Source: Anthonomus grandis grandis
Taxonomy: Eukaryota; Arthropoda; Insecta; Coleoptera; Curculionidae
NCBI RefSeq assembly: GCF_022605725.1
Contig: NC_065563.1
Coordinates: forward strand, 5,792,518-5,856,517
Direction of reading: 5' to 3'
Length of the DNA: 64,000 bases
This document shows positions 11,480 to 23,560 of this stretch, one piece after another. The notes under the pieces were generated by a model. The model was not told the DNA's origin. It searched no databases and was given only the letters and a program-made list of their open reading frames with translations. The translations under genes and the position numbers were made by a program. The stretch's first letter is position 1; each line of letters opens with the position of its first letter.

Positions 11480-12387
11480 AAGGGACAATGAAGCTGGCGA
11501 TGAAATTATTTTAGACCACTTTAATGCGAACCCGAAAACATCGACTCGAAAATCTGCAACTGACATGAATATATCAAGGACTTCAAAGTCCTTAAAAAAA
11601 ATAACGTCCATAAAAGCCTAATTTTGTTCAAGGATACAGACTACCCAAGACGATTAGAATTTTTAAACTGGTTTGTAAGGCAATGTCAAGAAATACGTCA
11701 TTTCAGCAGGAAAATTATTTGGACCGACGAAACGATTTTTAGCAAATGCGGAGTATTCAACAAACATAATAGTCATTTTTGGGTTAAAGAGAATCCTCAT
11801 GAAGTGGCTGAACGTAGACCAAATCTTACTTGTAATTAACTTAATGTATGGTGTGGTATGTATGGTAAGTTAATTACCCACTCCACAAAATTATTTTCAA
11901 GTAAAATGCTATAATTGTTTTTAGATAATCACCTTATTGGTTATTTATAACCAAACACTGACAAGTCAAATATATTTAAATCTTTTGGAAGGGCAGATAT
12001 TACCTACCATGAGAGCTAGAATAACTGAAGAACAAATATGGACTGATGTGTGGTTTCAACAGGCTGGGGTGTCCTGCATATAATACTCGGGGCGTTTAAA
12101 ACTTGTTAACGCAAGCATTTAACAATAAACTTATCGCGAACCGCGGTGCTGTAAATTGTCCAGCTAGGACTCCAGATATTACACCCCTGGATTTTTATCT
12201 TTGCGGATATGTTACAAATGAAGCTTACGAGTTTAAACCTCCTGCGACTCTCGAACAACTAGAGGACAGGATTCAGAATGTATTAAATAATATAAATAAA
12301 AACACCCTGCGCAAGGTAACTAGAAGTGTTTTAAAGAAATGTGAAAAATGTTTTAACAAAAATGGCCGTCATTTTGTTAATGAATAA
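11480..12387 (+). pseudogene. Mariner-type transposase remnant with an apparent 70-nt intron
   Basis: From about 11480 the plus strand reads NEAGDEIILDHFNANPKTS and ATDMNISRTSKSLKK (helix-turn-helix). It then gives DYPRRLEFLNWFVRQCQ and the first catalytic block KIIWTDETIF (about 11710-11740). At 11865 a GTAAGT donor opens, and at 11934 a TTTTTAG acceptor closes a 70-nt stretch. Joining the sides restores the conserved MYDNHLIG reading. The second block is mutated to WFQQAGVS, where the family has QDGAP, so a catalytic aspartate is lost. A frameshift precedes ARTPDITPLDFYLCGYV (third block) and the tail ends at a stop at 12385-12387. Ends of the element were not found. Confidence 0.65.
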
Positions 12388-12459
12388 AAAAATATTAAAA
12401 AGACAGATTTAATTAATAGATAAAAAAAATATAAAGAAAAATGGTCGTCTTAATTTACC

Positions 12460-12950
12460 TAATCTCCAGCTACATGGAGCCTCACCAAGACAACTGGCTG
12501 CTTGAAGTCTCGATTGTGAGAGATGGGGGCTCAGGTGGCGGTTAGGTTCTCCTTGTGGAGAAACCAGGCTGTTCTGGAATCACTCGTGGAACATCACAGA
12601 ATTCAACACCATCACATCCTCAAGGCGAAGCAATCGAAAAGAAAACCAAAAAACGAAAACCCTGAAACAATTTTCTAATGATAATAACCAAGTCACTGGC
12701 ACGATGCGGTAAAAGAGGGTCCATTAAAGCCAAATTAACCAATATTTGAGGTAACTTTTACGTGTGCTCCTACCAACACACGGGAACCAAGTCAACGGAA
12801 ATGCTAACAGTGAAAATCGATATTGACTTTGACAAGTGAAAGATAATTAAGAAGCAGAAAGATTAGGGTATTTTCATAGTTAGGAAGTCCGCGTAGCAAC
12901 ACTACAACTACCAATACACGTGTTCCACTTATTAATTTAAGATGAGCAAT
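12460..12950. other. GC-richer segment of unknown origin
   Basis: This stretch is noticeably less AT-rich than its surroundings (for example GAGAGATGGGGGCTCAGG at about 12510) but has no long open frame, inverted ends or recognised motif. It may be an untranslated piece of a retroelement. The following 12950-13280 is AT-rich with nothing recognised. Confidence 0.25.
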
Positions 12951-14039
12951 AAAATATATTTTAGTTATATTTAATCATTAGATATTGTTGGTTTATTTAC
13001 TTGATAATTAAAAACAAGTGATATTATGATTTATTTAAGCAATGAATGGAGCATTCACATAATTTTAATAAAATCAATTTAAATATAAAAACAAATGCTA
13101 CAATTTCTTAAGATTTGGCCATCTTTCAGTAAAAGAATTTTAAAATGTATTGAGACAAATGGAGATCATATCATAATTTTTATTTTTAATTTACCTTTTA
13201 TATTTTATCATTCATTCCAAGTTTAATAAAGCAATTTAAATAAATTATGAATGTCATTTTTGTTGCGTGCATTGAAAACTTTAAAAGTAAATATCCCAAA
13301 AAAGGGTTAATCGTAGCGAGATTTTTTAGTATACCTTTTTTAAGCAAAACTGTTTGCGTAATACATATTGTAAATAAGAAATTAAATTATGCCAAGCCTA
13401 AAAAAGTTACGGAAGTTGAAAAAAAAATCAGAATGGTGCTGGTGGCGCCCTCTATGACATAATTTAAAAAAGGTTAATTTTAAGATTTGCTATAGAAATA
13501 GAAAACCATATTTTAAATTTTGTTAATAACGAACAATAAACGCTAAATTTATGGCCAAAACTCAAAAAAAAAATTATTAAGTTTATAACCCCGTACCTTG
13601 GTTGTCGTTGACGTAAGGACTAGGAAAATTTGACTTAACCTCATTATTTTTTTCAAAAGGAATTTGCTGTTACAATGTTATCATTATTTATGGGACACCC
13701 TGTATAATTTTTGATAACATAGAGAATGTATTATCACAGATTCTGAACAAAAATACAGTAAAAGAATTTTATATTATTTGAGTTTGACTCAAATAATATA
13801 AATAGGCAGCTACGAACTAATTCCAATAGTAAAATATTGAGTTCTCTTATGATTTCTATGTGGAAATCCATAATTAATAGTGTGGAATACAGAAATTCAA
13901 GACTATGAAGACGCTTCAAACATTTTCGTTAAGAAACTTCAAAAACTTATTAAGGCACCTAAAAAAAGAAAAATTTATTTATTGCATATAAAAATCATTT
14001 AATAAACTAATAAATATAACAAAGTATAAATTTTAAAAA

Positions 14040-14600
14040 AGCAAAATATATACAATAATATTAGAAAATTGAATGATATTAAAAAAGTAGATAAAATCAT
14101 CAATATAATCGGTGAAGACAAGGACAATAAAACCAACATATTGGTTATCAAAGACGAACAGAACCAACCTTTTAATGATCCTTTGGCGTTAGCAAACTTT
14201 TGCAAAAAACATTCTTTGTAAATGTACAGAGTTAGAAAAATAAATAAAAGTGCGCTTGCAACCACATAGATTAAACCCAAACCAAAGTCTCAAATTGTCT
14301 ATGTTTTTAAAACCATTGGCTTGCATCAGTGGTATGAGATTAAAATTCCACAAGATATCCTAGAATGGACACACGCAAAATAAACTGATGGAGCTAAGAA
14401 ATTAATATAATTAAATTTCCAAGTGCGAAGACTTCAGAAGCAATGGGAAAAAATATGCAGCTCTGGTAACTGAACTGTTTAAATTATTGATAATGACATG
14501 AAGAGCATAACGTCCAGAAAAAATGTTATTGCATATTGTGCTTACATATAAATGATTTTCAAATTTTAACCCAGAATCAATATACAGTGCATTCACGACG
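14040..14600 (+). pseudogene. Decayed LINE fragment (region before and into the reverse transcriptase)
   Basis: The plus strand reads IRKLNDIKKVDKIINIIG, VIKDEQNQPFNDPLALANF and, after a shift, LSMFLKP. These resemble the linker between endonuclease and reverse transcriptase in jockey-like LINEs; the better-preserved element at 56.6-58.8 kb has comparable segments in the same order. Stops and frameshifts are frequent. No catalytic motif of the reverse transcriptase is visible, so assignment is tentative. Confidence 0.35.
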
Positions 14601-14700
14601 AGAGGAACAAATTTATTTAAAATTCAGATTTTTTTGTTTTTTTGTTTTTCGGACACGTCAATTGTCACTCGCGCTTTTTTGCAATTAATTTTTTTCTATA

Positions 14701-15495
14701 CAGGGTACCTCAAAGAGAAACTATGGTGTTGCTATATATTTTGTTTAATGGAACACCCTGTATATCATGACATTTTACAATTCTACGATATATTTTGGAT
14801 ACTTTTCGTATAGCATACTCAGCGGTTTGTCAAATTTGATATAATAGAATAGACTAATGAAACATACGAAATTAAAAAATAAAAATATGTACAATATTTA
14901 TTGCAACTGATTGTTGCCATAAATATTTTACTGCCTACATGCCTGACAACAATTTGTTGTCCATTACATCAGTCGGTAAATAACTTCCAATTGCATATGT
15001 TCAGTCACCTGCGGATCGATTAGTCTAACTTCTTGTCGAATTCTTTGCTTTACATCATTAACATTATTTGGTTTATTCACATAAACTTTGGACTTCAAAT
15101 AGCCCCATAAGAAAAAATATAATCGGGTTATATCCGGTGACCTAGGTGGTTACTCGATCGGCCTTCTTCGTTCAATCCATCTGTTAGGAATCGTTGCATC
15201 TAGAACTTGCCGAACGGCGATGGCAAAGTGAGGAGGTGCCCCATCTTGTTGAAACCATATCTCGTTACTAGGTATGTCAGCTTCTTGTACCTCAGGGAAT
15301 AAAACAACTAAAGCAGGGATAAGTTTAAACTGTAGAAAGTCCAAGTAGCGCTCTTCGTTTAATGGGTCTGCCAAAAAAAGGGTTTAAGGATTCGATTTTT
15401 TACAATACCTGTCCACACATTAATTTTTGAGGGCGCTGTGAGAAACTACATAAAAAATTAATGTTGGCTTCATAGTTTCTACTTGAGACTCTCTG
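14701..15495 (-). mobile_element. Deleted mariner-like element, 795 bp, TA flanked
   Basis: The left end CAGGGTACCTCAAAGAGAAA and the right end (complement CAGAGAGTCTCAAGTAGAAA) are inverted copies flanked by TA at 14699-14700 and 15496-15497. A further copy of the end motif (CATAGTTTCTACTTG) lies at about 15735-15750, perhaps a solo end of a second insertion. It holds the C-terminal half of a transposase on the minus strand. Confidence 0.7.
14960..15374 (-). pseudogene. Mariner-type transposase, C-terminal half
   Basis: From 15374 the minus strand reads MADPLNEERYLDFLQ, then IWFQQDGAPPHFAIAVRQVL (second catalytic block) and NRWIERRRP. A shift leads to SPDITRLYFFLWGYLKSKVY, where the third catalytic aspartate position reads Y (LYFF for the usual LDFF). 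The tail NDVKQRIRQEVRLIDPQ is still readable. The helix-turn-helix and first catalytic block are deleted. It is related to the DD41D/DD42D-spaced transposases elsewhere in this window by the QDGAPPHFA and WI.RR motifs. Confidence 0.7.
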
Positions 15496-16079
15496 TAACC
15501 AAAATGTTCATTAGAAAGGACGCATTGAATCAAATGGACAACAAATTAAACATTAGTTGCATAAAATCTAAAATACACTTTCATTTTTTAATTACCTATG
15601 TTTCGTTAATCTGTTACGTCATTTTTGAAAAACCATATGGTTTGCTATACAAAAAGTATTCAGAATATATCATAGATTTGTAAAACGTTATAATATACAG
15701 GATGTTTGATTTACAAAAATGAATGTTCACGTCATAGTTTCTACTTGTATAGATTTTTTTTTTATTTCAAAAAACGCGCAAGTGGCAATACTAATTGATG
15801 TATCCCAAAAATTAAAGAAGAAAAAAATTTCACACCACAGGTGTTTCAGAATTTTAAATGAATTTGTTCCTTTTACCGTTAATGCACTGTACAACCTAAG
15901 AAATTTGCATACATTAGGAAACATAAAACAAAAAAATCATTTAAGCCACATTTGAATTTCAATATATTTATTTTAGAAATAATAAAGCATAACTTAGTAG
16001 CATCACATCACCTTTTTGTCACAGAATGGTACTCTGCAAAGATGGAGCCATATATTAAAATATAAGGCAAATAATTAAC

Positions 16080-17395
16080 ATAGATTAAGAATAGGACACT
16101 GATTCTTAAGGTACATTTATGCTAGTTTTTATTTCGTTGCAGCTTTGGCACTGACAATCTTTATACTCTTTCCATCAAATATGACCAAATATAACCACTC
16201 CAAAACCCTTCCTCTGGGTATGCCTCCAATTTATTCAACAGTAATCAGGCGATTGAGTCAAAGCCTTTTGACAATTCACAGAATACTGCGCCAGCACAAT
16301 CCCTATTGTTAAGCTGAAGATATAATGCTGCACACTTATAAGGTTGCGCTTATTTAAAAATGAAAGAACCTTATTTTTAACAAGCTATTGCGCTATTTTT
16401 GTCAAATTGGGTAGAAGAGGTATTAGGCGAAAGCTTGAAGGATTATTTGTATCTCCATCTTAACAAAGGAATAATACAAGTTTTCTTCAAGCAAGAAGGG
16501 CGGAACCTGTCAAAATAGCTTCTGCCAAAACCTCCAAAGCTGTTTCTGATAAAGCTAAAAGCACTCTTTTCTGGCTGTCATGACACACCATGAAAGCCAA
16601 AAGAATTTTTATTTTTTAATTGTGCAAGTAATTCTTAAATTTCTAATGATGAAACTGGTGTAAAAAAAGGTGCATCAGGAATAGGCGAGTGGCCCAAGTA
16701 TTCCTAAAAATCCACTTGATCAGTGCAAGTATCATAATTTAAGTTATATGCGATATTGCAATAGAAGTCATTCATCAAGGTGTGAGGTTGGTCATCAAGG
16801 TCAGAGTGAAAGTTAGTTTTCCTCTTATCTTGTGGACTATTCTTCAAGATTCTTTTGATTTATTATTCGAATTTAAAATAATCTGCTGGTAATAGTGATA
16901 TTTGGCAGATTTTATGATTTTCTTATAAATTTTCCAAAAATTATTATTGTAAAAGATCATAAACTGTACGTTATGAGAGAAATATTTTTTGATGTAATGC
17001 TGCTTTCATATTTTTACTAAATGTTTTCATAAAATCGTGTAATCTAAGGTTTTTTTCTTTGTTTTTTATATTGGTTATGGGAAAGGAATCGTTAAATAAC
17101 AAACATACAGAATTAATTAAATTTCTCAAGAGGACCATCAAAGTGTAGGATTTTTCCAATGGGTCTTCATAGAAACTACTCTGAACCTTTCAAAAACCTT
17201 TTCTTTTGGGAAATATACGTCTCAGCCTTTTTAGGCTTTACCTCTATTATAATGCTCAAGTGGCATTGATGCACCAACAACAAGGTCTGATAGTCCAGCA
17301 CTCACAGTATTCCACTTCACATCTTCCCTTTCAAAATACGTACAAACATAATCTAGAATCGAATAAGAAAACACATAGTATCTAGTAGGCTCATC
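16080..17395 (-). pseudogene. Decayed LINE ORF2 (endonuclease end through early reverse transcriptase)
   Basis: Read from high to low coordinates in shifting frames: DVKWNTVSAGLSDL-like text, as in the C-terminal endonuclease region (about 17310), DSFPITNIKNKEKNLRL (about 17050-17100), and PIPDAPFFTPVSSLEI (about 16640-16690). Next are SFRLIPLLPNLTKI (about 16390-16430, reverse transcriptase motif 1), LVKNKVLSFLNKRNLISVQH, and AVFCELSKGFDSI (about 16250-16300), matching the F-x-DLSKAFD motif with the first aspartate replaced. Many stops are present. The YADD box is not reached. Confidence 0.55.
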
Positions 17396-17439
17396 AACAT
17401 CCATACACAGATTAAATTAATTTACCAACTTAGTATATA

Positions 17440-20015
17440 CAGGGTGTCCCAGCGAAAACGAAACAGCTATTTTTGGTATGAAAAAAAAAATTTTTTTCAA
17501 AAATCTCGGACACGTCGATTTTATTTTTGAGGGGGACAACTTTTCTTTACCAAGGCACCCTCATACCAGCAACCCCCTTCGAGGGGGTGGAATCACCCCT
17601 AAAATCCTAAATGGAAAGAGGGGTCGTATGATACCTTATTTAAAAGGTCTTTTAATTCTGAATATAACTGCCAAATTTGAAGTGGCTAAAATTATTTCTC
17701 TGGATAAAACAGCTTGTCAAAATTGCGGAAACAGCGAAAATGAAAAAGGTATTATGGACTCTTTTTTGAATAATATTTTTAAAAGAACAAGGAAATCCTA
17801 TTTTCGAAGGGGTCACTTATTAATTAAGAGGCCACCTAATACCTGGAATACGTTTACGAGGGGTTGAAAGCACCCCTTAAATCTTAAACAGAAAGAGGGA
17901 TCGTGTTATACCTTATGTTGAAAGCGTTTTCACTTTAAATTTAAATGGTGACTTCTGAGTGACTGATGGATTTCTTCTGGATATGAAAGCCAAATAAAAT
18001 TCTGGAAAAAATGCTTTAAATAAACCTTTATGCCTGAAACCCTTTCTTACAATTTTTTTTATTGGATCATTAAAACATGATTAAAAATGTATTAGTATTG
18101 TTAATATTATTGTTATTACACCTTATCAGCATATCATAAATAAAAACAAAATACCAAATAAAATGCAAACACAAGTATCTGAAGAATTTATTTAGCTTGC
18201 TAAATATCATTGGTACTTTTTTCATAAAGCAGCATTTATTTAAATAGTTTTAAATTATTACCCAGTCTTTTACGTGTTGAAACACCGTTAGCAATGGTTT
18301 ATTCTACTGCAGAGAGGGTTGAGATGATAGAGTTTTTCTTTCGGCATAACAATTGTGCCAATAGAACGGTACAAGAATTTAATGACCTTCATCCAGAAAA
18401 ACGAGTCAACAGAAAATACGTTCTAGAAATAGTTGCTAAATTTAGGGAATCTGGCAGTGTCTTAAATAAAAAGCGTGAGGTTCAAAATGCTGTTGTTGTC
18501 AATGAAGCAATGCAAATAACTGTCCTAGGTCAACTTCATGCCGAGTCAGGAATAAGTGTCAGAAAATTGGCGACGAGTACAGGAGTAAGCAAAAGTAGTG
18601 TTCATAGGATACTTAAGCATAATAAATTCCATGCTTACAAAATTCGTCTGGTGCAAGAACTGAATGACGATGAGGACGATTTTGACAGACGAGTGCAATT
18701 TTGCGAATCGCTTAGTGATATGATAACTGTTAATCCGCGTCTTATTTACAACATTTGCTTTTCAGATGAATGTACTTTTTTTTCTTAATGGCAACGTAAA
18801 TCGTCATAACTGCCGCTACTGGTCAAATGCAAATCCGGGTCAGTTTCGTGAAGTTCATACCCAGTTCCCTGAGAAGTTAAATGTTTGGGCGGCTCCATTG
18901 TTGGTCCGTTTTTTCTGCCCGGAAATTTGAATGGAGAAATGTACCGAGATCTCTTGGAAAATGCCGTATATCCAAGAATAGTAGAAATAATGGAAGGCGG
19001 AAATCATTCTGATGATGATCAAGTCGTTTTCCAACAAGACGGAGCGCCTCCACATTATGCTGCTGGTGTGAGGCAATATCTTGATGAGATATTTCCTGAT
19101 CGTTGGATTGGAAGGAGAGGACCTTTTATGGAATGGCCAGCTAGGTCACCCGATTTAGCCCCATTAGATTTTTTTTTATGGGAGCATTTAAAAACAAAAG
19201 TTTACGCTACCCAACCAGACACCCTAGAAGACTTACGCCAGAGAATTATAAATGAGTGTCAGATGATAACACCTGAAGTTCTACAAAACGTCAGGCATCG
19301 TTTTGAGCAAAACCTGTATTCCTGCATGGAAGTAGGCGGGGCACAATTTGAACATTTAATAAATTGACGTAATTTAAATAAACTTGTTTTATTTAAAAGA
19401 CACAAAAGGAAAAGGGTAGGTATTTCTTATCTCTCCACTTTTACTGGCAGTAAAGATTGTATTTCTTACTATTTTTATATCCACAAGATATCCATCAGTC
19501 ACTCAGAAGTCACCATTTAAATTCAGAGTAAAAAGGCCTTCAAAATAAGGAATGACACGACCCCTTTTTCTATTTAAGATTTAAGGGGCGCTTTCAACCC
19601 CTCGTAAAGGGTTCCAGGTATTAGGGTGGCCTCTTAATTAGTGACCCCTTTAAAATTAGGACTTATTCCTTATTCTTTTAAAAATATTATCCAAAACAGA
19701 GTTCAAAATACCTTTTTCATTTTCGCTGTTTCTACAATTTTGACAAGCTGTCATATCCGGATAAAAAATTTTAGCCACTTTAAATTTGGCAGTTATATTC
19801 AGAATTAAAAGACCTTTAAAATAAGGTATCACACGACCCCTCTTTCTATTTAAGATTTTAGGGCTCGAAGAGGGTTACTGGTATGAGGGTGCCTTGGTAA
19901 GGAAAAGTTGTCCCCCTCGAAAATAAAATCGACGTGTTCGAGATTTTTGTAAAAAAAATTTTTTTTCGTACAAAAAATATTATATACTCTGTTTCGTTTT
20001 CGCTGGGACACCCTG
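17440..20015 (+). mobile_element. 2.6-kb mariner-like element with long inverted repeats, TA flanked
   Basis: The ends read CAGGGTGTCCCAGCGAAAAC and its complement, flanked by TA at 17438-17439 and 20016-20017. The arms match over roughly 550 nt (17440 to about 17995; about 19460 to 20015), including the GGCACCCTCATACCAG and AAAGAGGGGTCGT blocks. The transposase gene occupies the middle. The element ends only 78 nt before the tropomodulin exon, so it sits in that exon's upstream intron next to the acceptor. Confidence 0.85.
18294..19367 (+). pseudogene. Mariner-type transposase with DD42D spacing
   Basis: Start ATG at 18294 gives MVYSTAERVEMIEFFFRHNN with two helix-turn-helix regions: RTVQEFNDLHP at about residues 24-34 and ISVRKLATSTGVSKSSVHRI at about 90-110. 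The first catalytic block is FSDECTFF. One extra T in the poly-T run at 18775-18783 breaks the frame; a second break lies at about 18890 after NVWA. The rest is open to 19367: QQDGAPPHYAAGVRQYL and WPARSPDLAPLDFFLW. Between the second and third aspartates I count 42 residues; the DD41D relative at 46 kb has one fewer, the difference being PFMEW against PIGW. Total length is about 355 codons, normal for the family. Only two frame errors separate it from an intact gene, making it the youngest-looking element here. Confidence 0.85.
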
Positions 20016-20093
20016 TATATTGACTTAGATAATCTTACACTGGTCTTACTCTGGTTTTCTAAGATAAAAAGTTTTTCTTTTTTATTCTTACAG

Positions 20094-20241
20094 AGGACGC
20101 AAATATTGGGTAACAAAATAGAAATGGAAATAACTCAGCTTATCGAGAAAAATCCGACGATATTGAGGCTGGGATTGCATTTAGAATATAACGATGCCAG
20201 GCATCGGATCGCTACCCATTTGCAGAGGAACATTGATACAA
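20094..20241 (+). CDS. tmod: Tropomodulin, penultimate coding exon
   Basis: A pyrimidine-rich tract and CAG (20091-20093) precede the exon, and a strong GTAAGT donor starts at 20242. The 148-nt exon starts in phase 0 and ends with one base over (phase 1). It reads RTQILGNKIEMEITQLIEKN, then a leucine-rich-repeat-like segment, then YNDARHRIATHLQRNIDT. Known family: tropomodulin caps actin filament pointed ends; its C-terminal half is a leucine-rich-repeat actin-binding domain, and this segment corresponds to the vertebrate GNQVEMEIANMLEKN to NNDL region near the C-terminus. No upstream exon was found in the first 20 kb, which is filled with transposons, so the preceding intron is at least 20 kb. 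Base composition is clearly more balanced than its surroundings. Confidence 0.85.
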
Positions 20242-21030
20242 GTAAGTAATATTTTGATCTTTTTTTAATTTTACCATTTTTATAAGTTTCTTACAGGGTT
20301 GCTATTTATTTATTTTTTCTTTATTATTGATATAAAAGGTAATTTTCGTGTGTTGTAATGTCAACCTGCTAACTTTTCGAGATTTTCCAGGGTTAATTAA
20401 AAATTTATAATCAATTAGTGGAAAAACAGAGCAAGCTTTTATCGACTCGACTTAAAATTATTAAATAATTTAGGTTACGTATAGTAAAATGGCGTGACTT
20501 AAGAACATTGGTATAACGTAGGTTTGTCATTTAATTATTAATAAGGCTGTACTCTCGTCCTTAATAACTCTATTTGTGCCTTTGAGTCTATGTGGTGCTT
20601 TAAACGATGCATACACATACAGAAATTCTAAATCTTTTTTTTTTTACTTGTATGTGTGTGCATAGGATAATGCACTGTCTATAATAAAAATGCACGATAC
20701 TTTTTTTTTTAAATCTGTGCTACTTTTAATAATCTATTGCACATTTCCGGTTTTTTGCTCAACTTTTATAAAAAGTGCACCTTTTTTTGTATTTACATAT
20801 GTACTTTCAACTAATATTTTTTTTGGTTATTCGGTTTCTTTAAGAAATTGCCTGTACGTCCTTAATATTATTTTCAATTAAGCAGAAAATTTTGAGAAGA
20901 AAACTGCCTGAAAGTTTAGGGAGCTCTGAAATAATTTTTTTTCTGTAATTGGGTAGGCTAATACCAAATAGAAAAAAATGGAAAGGTTAATTTTTATTAT
21001 ATCTTTATGTCAGTTTAACGTATGGTAAAG
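20242..21030 (+). other. Start of the last tmod intron, AT-rich
   Basis: Apart from the GTAAGT donor at 20242-20247, this is AT-rich intron sequence with poly-T runs and no recognised element. Confidence 0.5.
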
Positions 21031-21480
21031 GGTGGCAATAAAAAAGGATATCTTTCATACGTAATCCGATAAACCATGCCAGAAAAACACAATTTTCAGA
21101 TAACCCAAACTGTAATTTAGGTATAAAATGACGATATACATAAAAGTTGAAAATTTTTTATTTATATGCCGCCATCTAACTCTAAGATGTCGTAAAGGTT
21201 AACGAAAAAATATGTTTTTTTTTTTAATGAATGGATAAGCTATTCTAGTAAAACACAATTTCCAGAAGATCCAGTCTTTAAATTAGAAATGAAATGGTCA
21301 TATAGAAAATAAAGAAAGTTTAGAAAAGTTCAATTTTCATTCTAGATCGTAGAGTGTGATGCTTTTTCTATGTTATATTATACGATAAATTACGCCAGAA
21401 AAATATAATTTCCAGAAGATCCGAAGAAAAAAAAATTGGAATATTTGAATTTTTATTCATATGTGACCTAATCTCCGAAA
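21030..21480 (+). repeat. Decayed tandem repeat, copy upstream of F-box gene 1
   Basis: A unit of roughly 130-180 nt recurs with many changes. Landmarks are CCAGAAAAACACAATTTTCAG at 21079, AGTAAAACACAATTTCCAGAAGATCC at about 21247, and CCAGAAAAATATAATTTCCAGAAGATCC at about 21393. The reverse complement of the same unit fills 39540-40440, upstream of F-box gene 2. Confidence 0.55.
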
Positions 21481-23080
21481 AGAGCGCTTATATGCGTAAC
21501 TAATTATTTTCGTCTGTTTCTCGTTAGTTGTCACCTTTTCTCCATGTTGACTCTTGTCTAAGTATATTCAAGGACTTCACTTTTTTTTCTCCTTAAAATA
21601 TTATCGTAGTTAATTGCGTACGTTGTTAGTTTTAGATTACAAAACGAGAAACACTAAAGAAGTGAGGTTGAAAATGTTACCATTGTTATTGGGCTGCCCG
21701 TCTTTTTCGTTATTACATTAATTTAATCGTTTCTGTTGGTCTTTTGCAATTACACAATAATAAACAATTAGTGTTGAGGAGTCTAGTGCCGTCTACAGTA
21801 AATATTTTTTTCTGATAACAATGAAGAGAATGTCCGATGGATGATGTTCATTCGAATAACGATTAATATGAACTACATTGGTCTCATCAGAAGATGATAT
21901 GGAACAAGATTTCGTTAAAATGGATTTATCTGCTGTCGACGAAGAGGAATAAGAGCTGCTAACTAAATTTCTCTTTAAAGATTGTTGTATTACCAAATGC
22001 CAAATAATTATACCACGAAAATTTATCGAGAATATGAGAAACAATCGTTTATAGTTGTGAAAAAATGAACTCGATTACTTACTGGAAGACTAAGTCATAA
22101 CGAAGTCGGAGTGATGTGTAATAAAGAATTAGAAAAAGAAATATTACATACATGATAACCTTCCTATACACTACTATAACCTTTCAATTACTTAATTTCC
22201 TGTCCTTGTAATACTTCAGAGGTGCATTTAAATGTAATATGCTCTAATAATTTAAACGAACATTATTTAATTAAATTCGCTTTTTTCCTAAAACTAATAA
22301 TAAAAAAGTTTCTCATATGTTGCCAACTTTAGTAGACAAACAGTATATATGTACATACAAGTAAAACTGATATAAGCGTGATAAAAATACACATATTCAA
22401 AAACAAGTTATATTGCTGTCGATGAGCGGGTTGAGTTTCTGTTTTTGAAAATGAAAATTAGATAAGTAAAATTGAAGAGTTTTTTATAAAGCTCCTCAAT
22501 CTAATTTGGGTGCTTTTCTTGAAGACATTGACAAGGTGCTCTCTTTTGTTTATCCAAATTTAGATGAGGTTGTATGTGTGGGGTATTTTAATGTAATTAT
22601 TTAGTAGTAACTAAGTATTTTTATGTAATAATTTATTTAATTTAAATAATTCCTTTAATAGATTGTTTTGAAAATTTTAATTTTTGTCAACTAATTACAT
22701 AGCCTACCAGGGTGAAGGATAGGAGGACGTACATTTTTGTTACTAAAGGGTTAGAAATTATACAATCAGGTACTGTGGAAACTCACAGTACATAAAACCA
22801 TAAACTGGTGTTGTTTGAAACAAATATTCAGAAACAGACTACCTACCATTTCCAAAATTATACAATGTCGATGTTTAGAAAAGTTTAATTATAATTTATC
22901 TTTAAATGAGTCTCTACAAGCTACCATGTCATAATATTATTTATGAGCTGGATATTGGCAAGAAAATAGCTATATTTAGTGAGTTTCTTCTAGATTTATT
23001 TTCTTCTACATGCCTAATAAAAGAAATAAAAATCACAAAACCACCTGCTCTTTGATTAACCGAATATCTCAAAATGAAAA
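21480..23080. other. AT-rich intron sequence; one weak open frame
   Basis: No element recognised. A minus-strand frame at 21793-22044 has coding-like composition (SSSYSSSSTADKSILTK, then DETNVVHINRYSNEHH) but no homology that I can name and no clear splice sites. It may be a chance frame or an exon fragment. Confidence 0.3.
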
Positions 23081-23098
23081 TGAACTTTATTTAAACCA

Positions 23099-23560
23099 AA
23101 CTTAAATTTGGTGACTTTGGCGCCCTCTATCTCTGTCCCTATTGGTTGTACGGCTTCGCTCCCATGAAGGTAATTGTAGAGAATTTAATTTGCAACATTT
23201 TATGTATTGTGCACCTTATTTCTTAAAACGAACCGTTTTCGCGAAAAATCAAAGCCAATTTTTTTTTAGATTTTTAAGAACGCGGTAACCCAAAAACGGT
23301 TTATCTTACAAAAGAAGTTTATACATTGTATGTGTTTTTTTACATTTATTCAATTCAAGCGACTGTAAAAAAAAATATTTTTCACGATGAAAATTCGAAA
23401 AACTGAATTTTGGTAAGTTTGGCGTCTTCTATCTCTGTCCTCCCATGAAGGAAATTATATTTTATTTTATTCTTTTCATTTTATGTCTTAGTTGTTTGTA
23501 AGTCCAACCGTTTCCGCGAAAAATAAAATCCAAAATATTTTTGAGATTTCCAAAAATTCG
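23099..23560 (+). repeat. Imperfect direct repeat, period about 300 nt
   Basis: TTGGCGCCCTCTATCTCTGTCC at about 23118 recurs in changed form (TTGGCGTCTTCTATCTCTGT) at about 23419. Each is followed by a CCCATGAAGG and later a CCGTTTTCGCGAAAAAT-type block (about 23230 and 23508). Two units only; origin unknown. Confidence 0.5.

Larger units (their letters stand above)
10..13593. mobile_element. Outer TA-flanked inverted-repeat element of about 13.6 kb, heavily nested
   Basis: Seen: the ends read TA-CAGGGTGATAAACTTAAT at 8-27 and the reverse complement of TACGGGGTTATAAACTTAAT near 13576-13595, so both ends are flanked by TA. The arms match over about 300 nt: left 10-62 continuing at 3851-4065, right about 13283-13593. 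The left arm is split by the 63-3850 element, and the right arm shows how the uninterrupted arm read. The interior holds at least six further insertions. No gene could be assigned with confidence as the element's own transposase. Alternatives are a large non-autonomous element or two separate copies in inverted orientation. Confidence 0.6.

Noticed and set aside
4525..12387. The N-terminal mariner fragment at 4525 and the transposase remnant at 11480 as two halves of one gene
   Set aside because: Both contain their own second helix-turn-helix region with different sequence, so they are different families.
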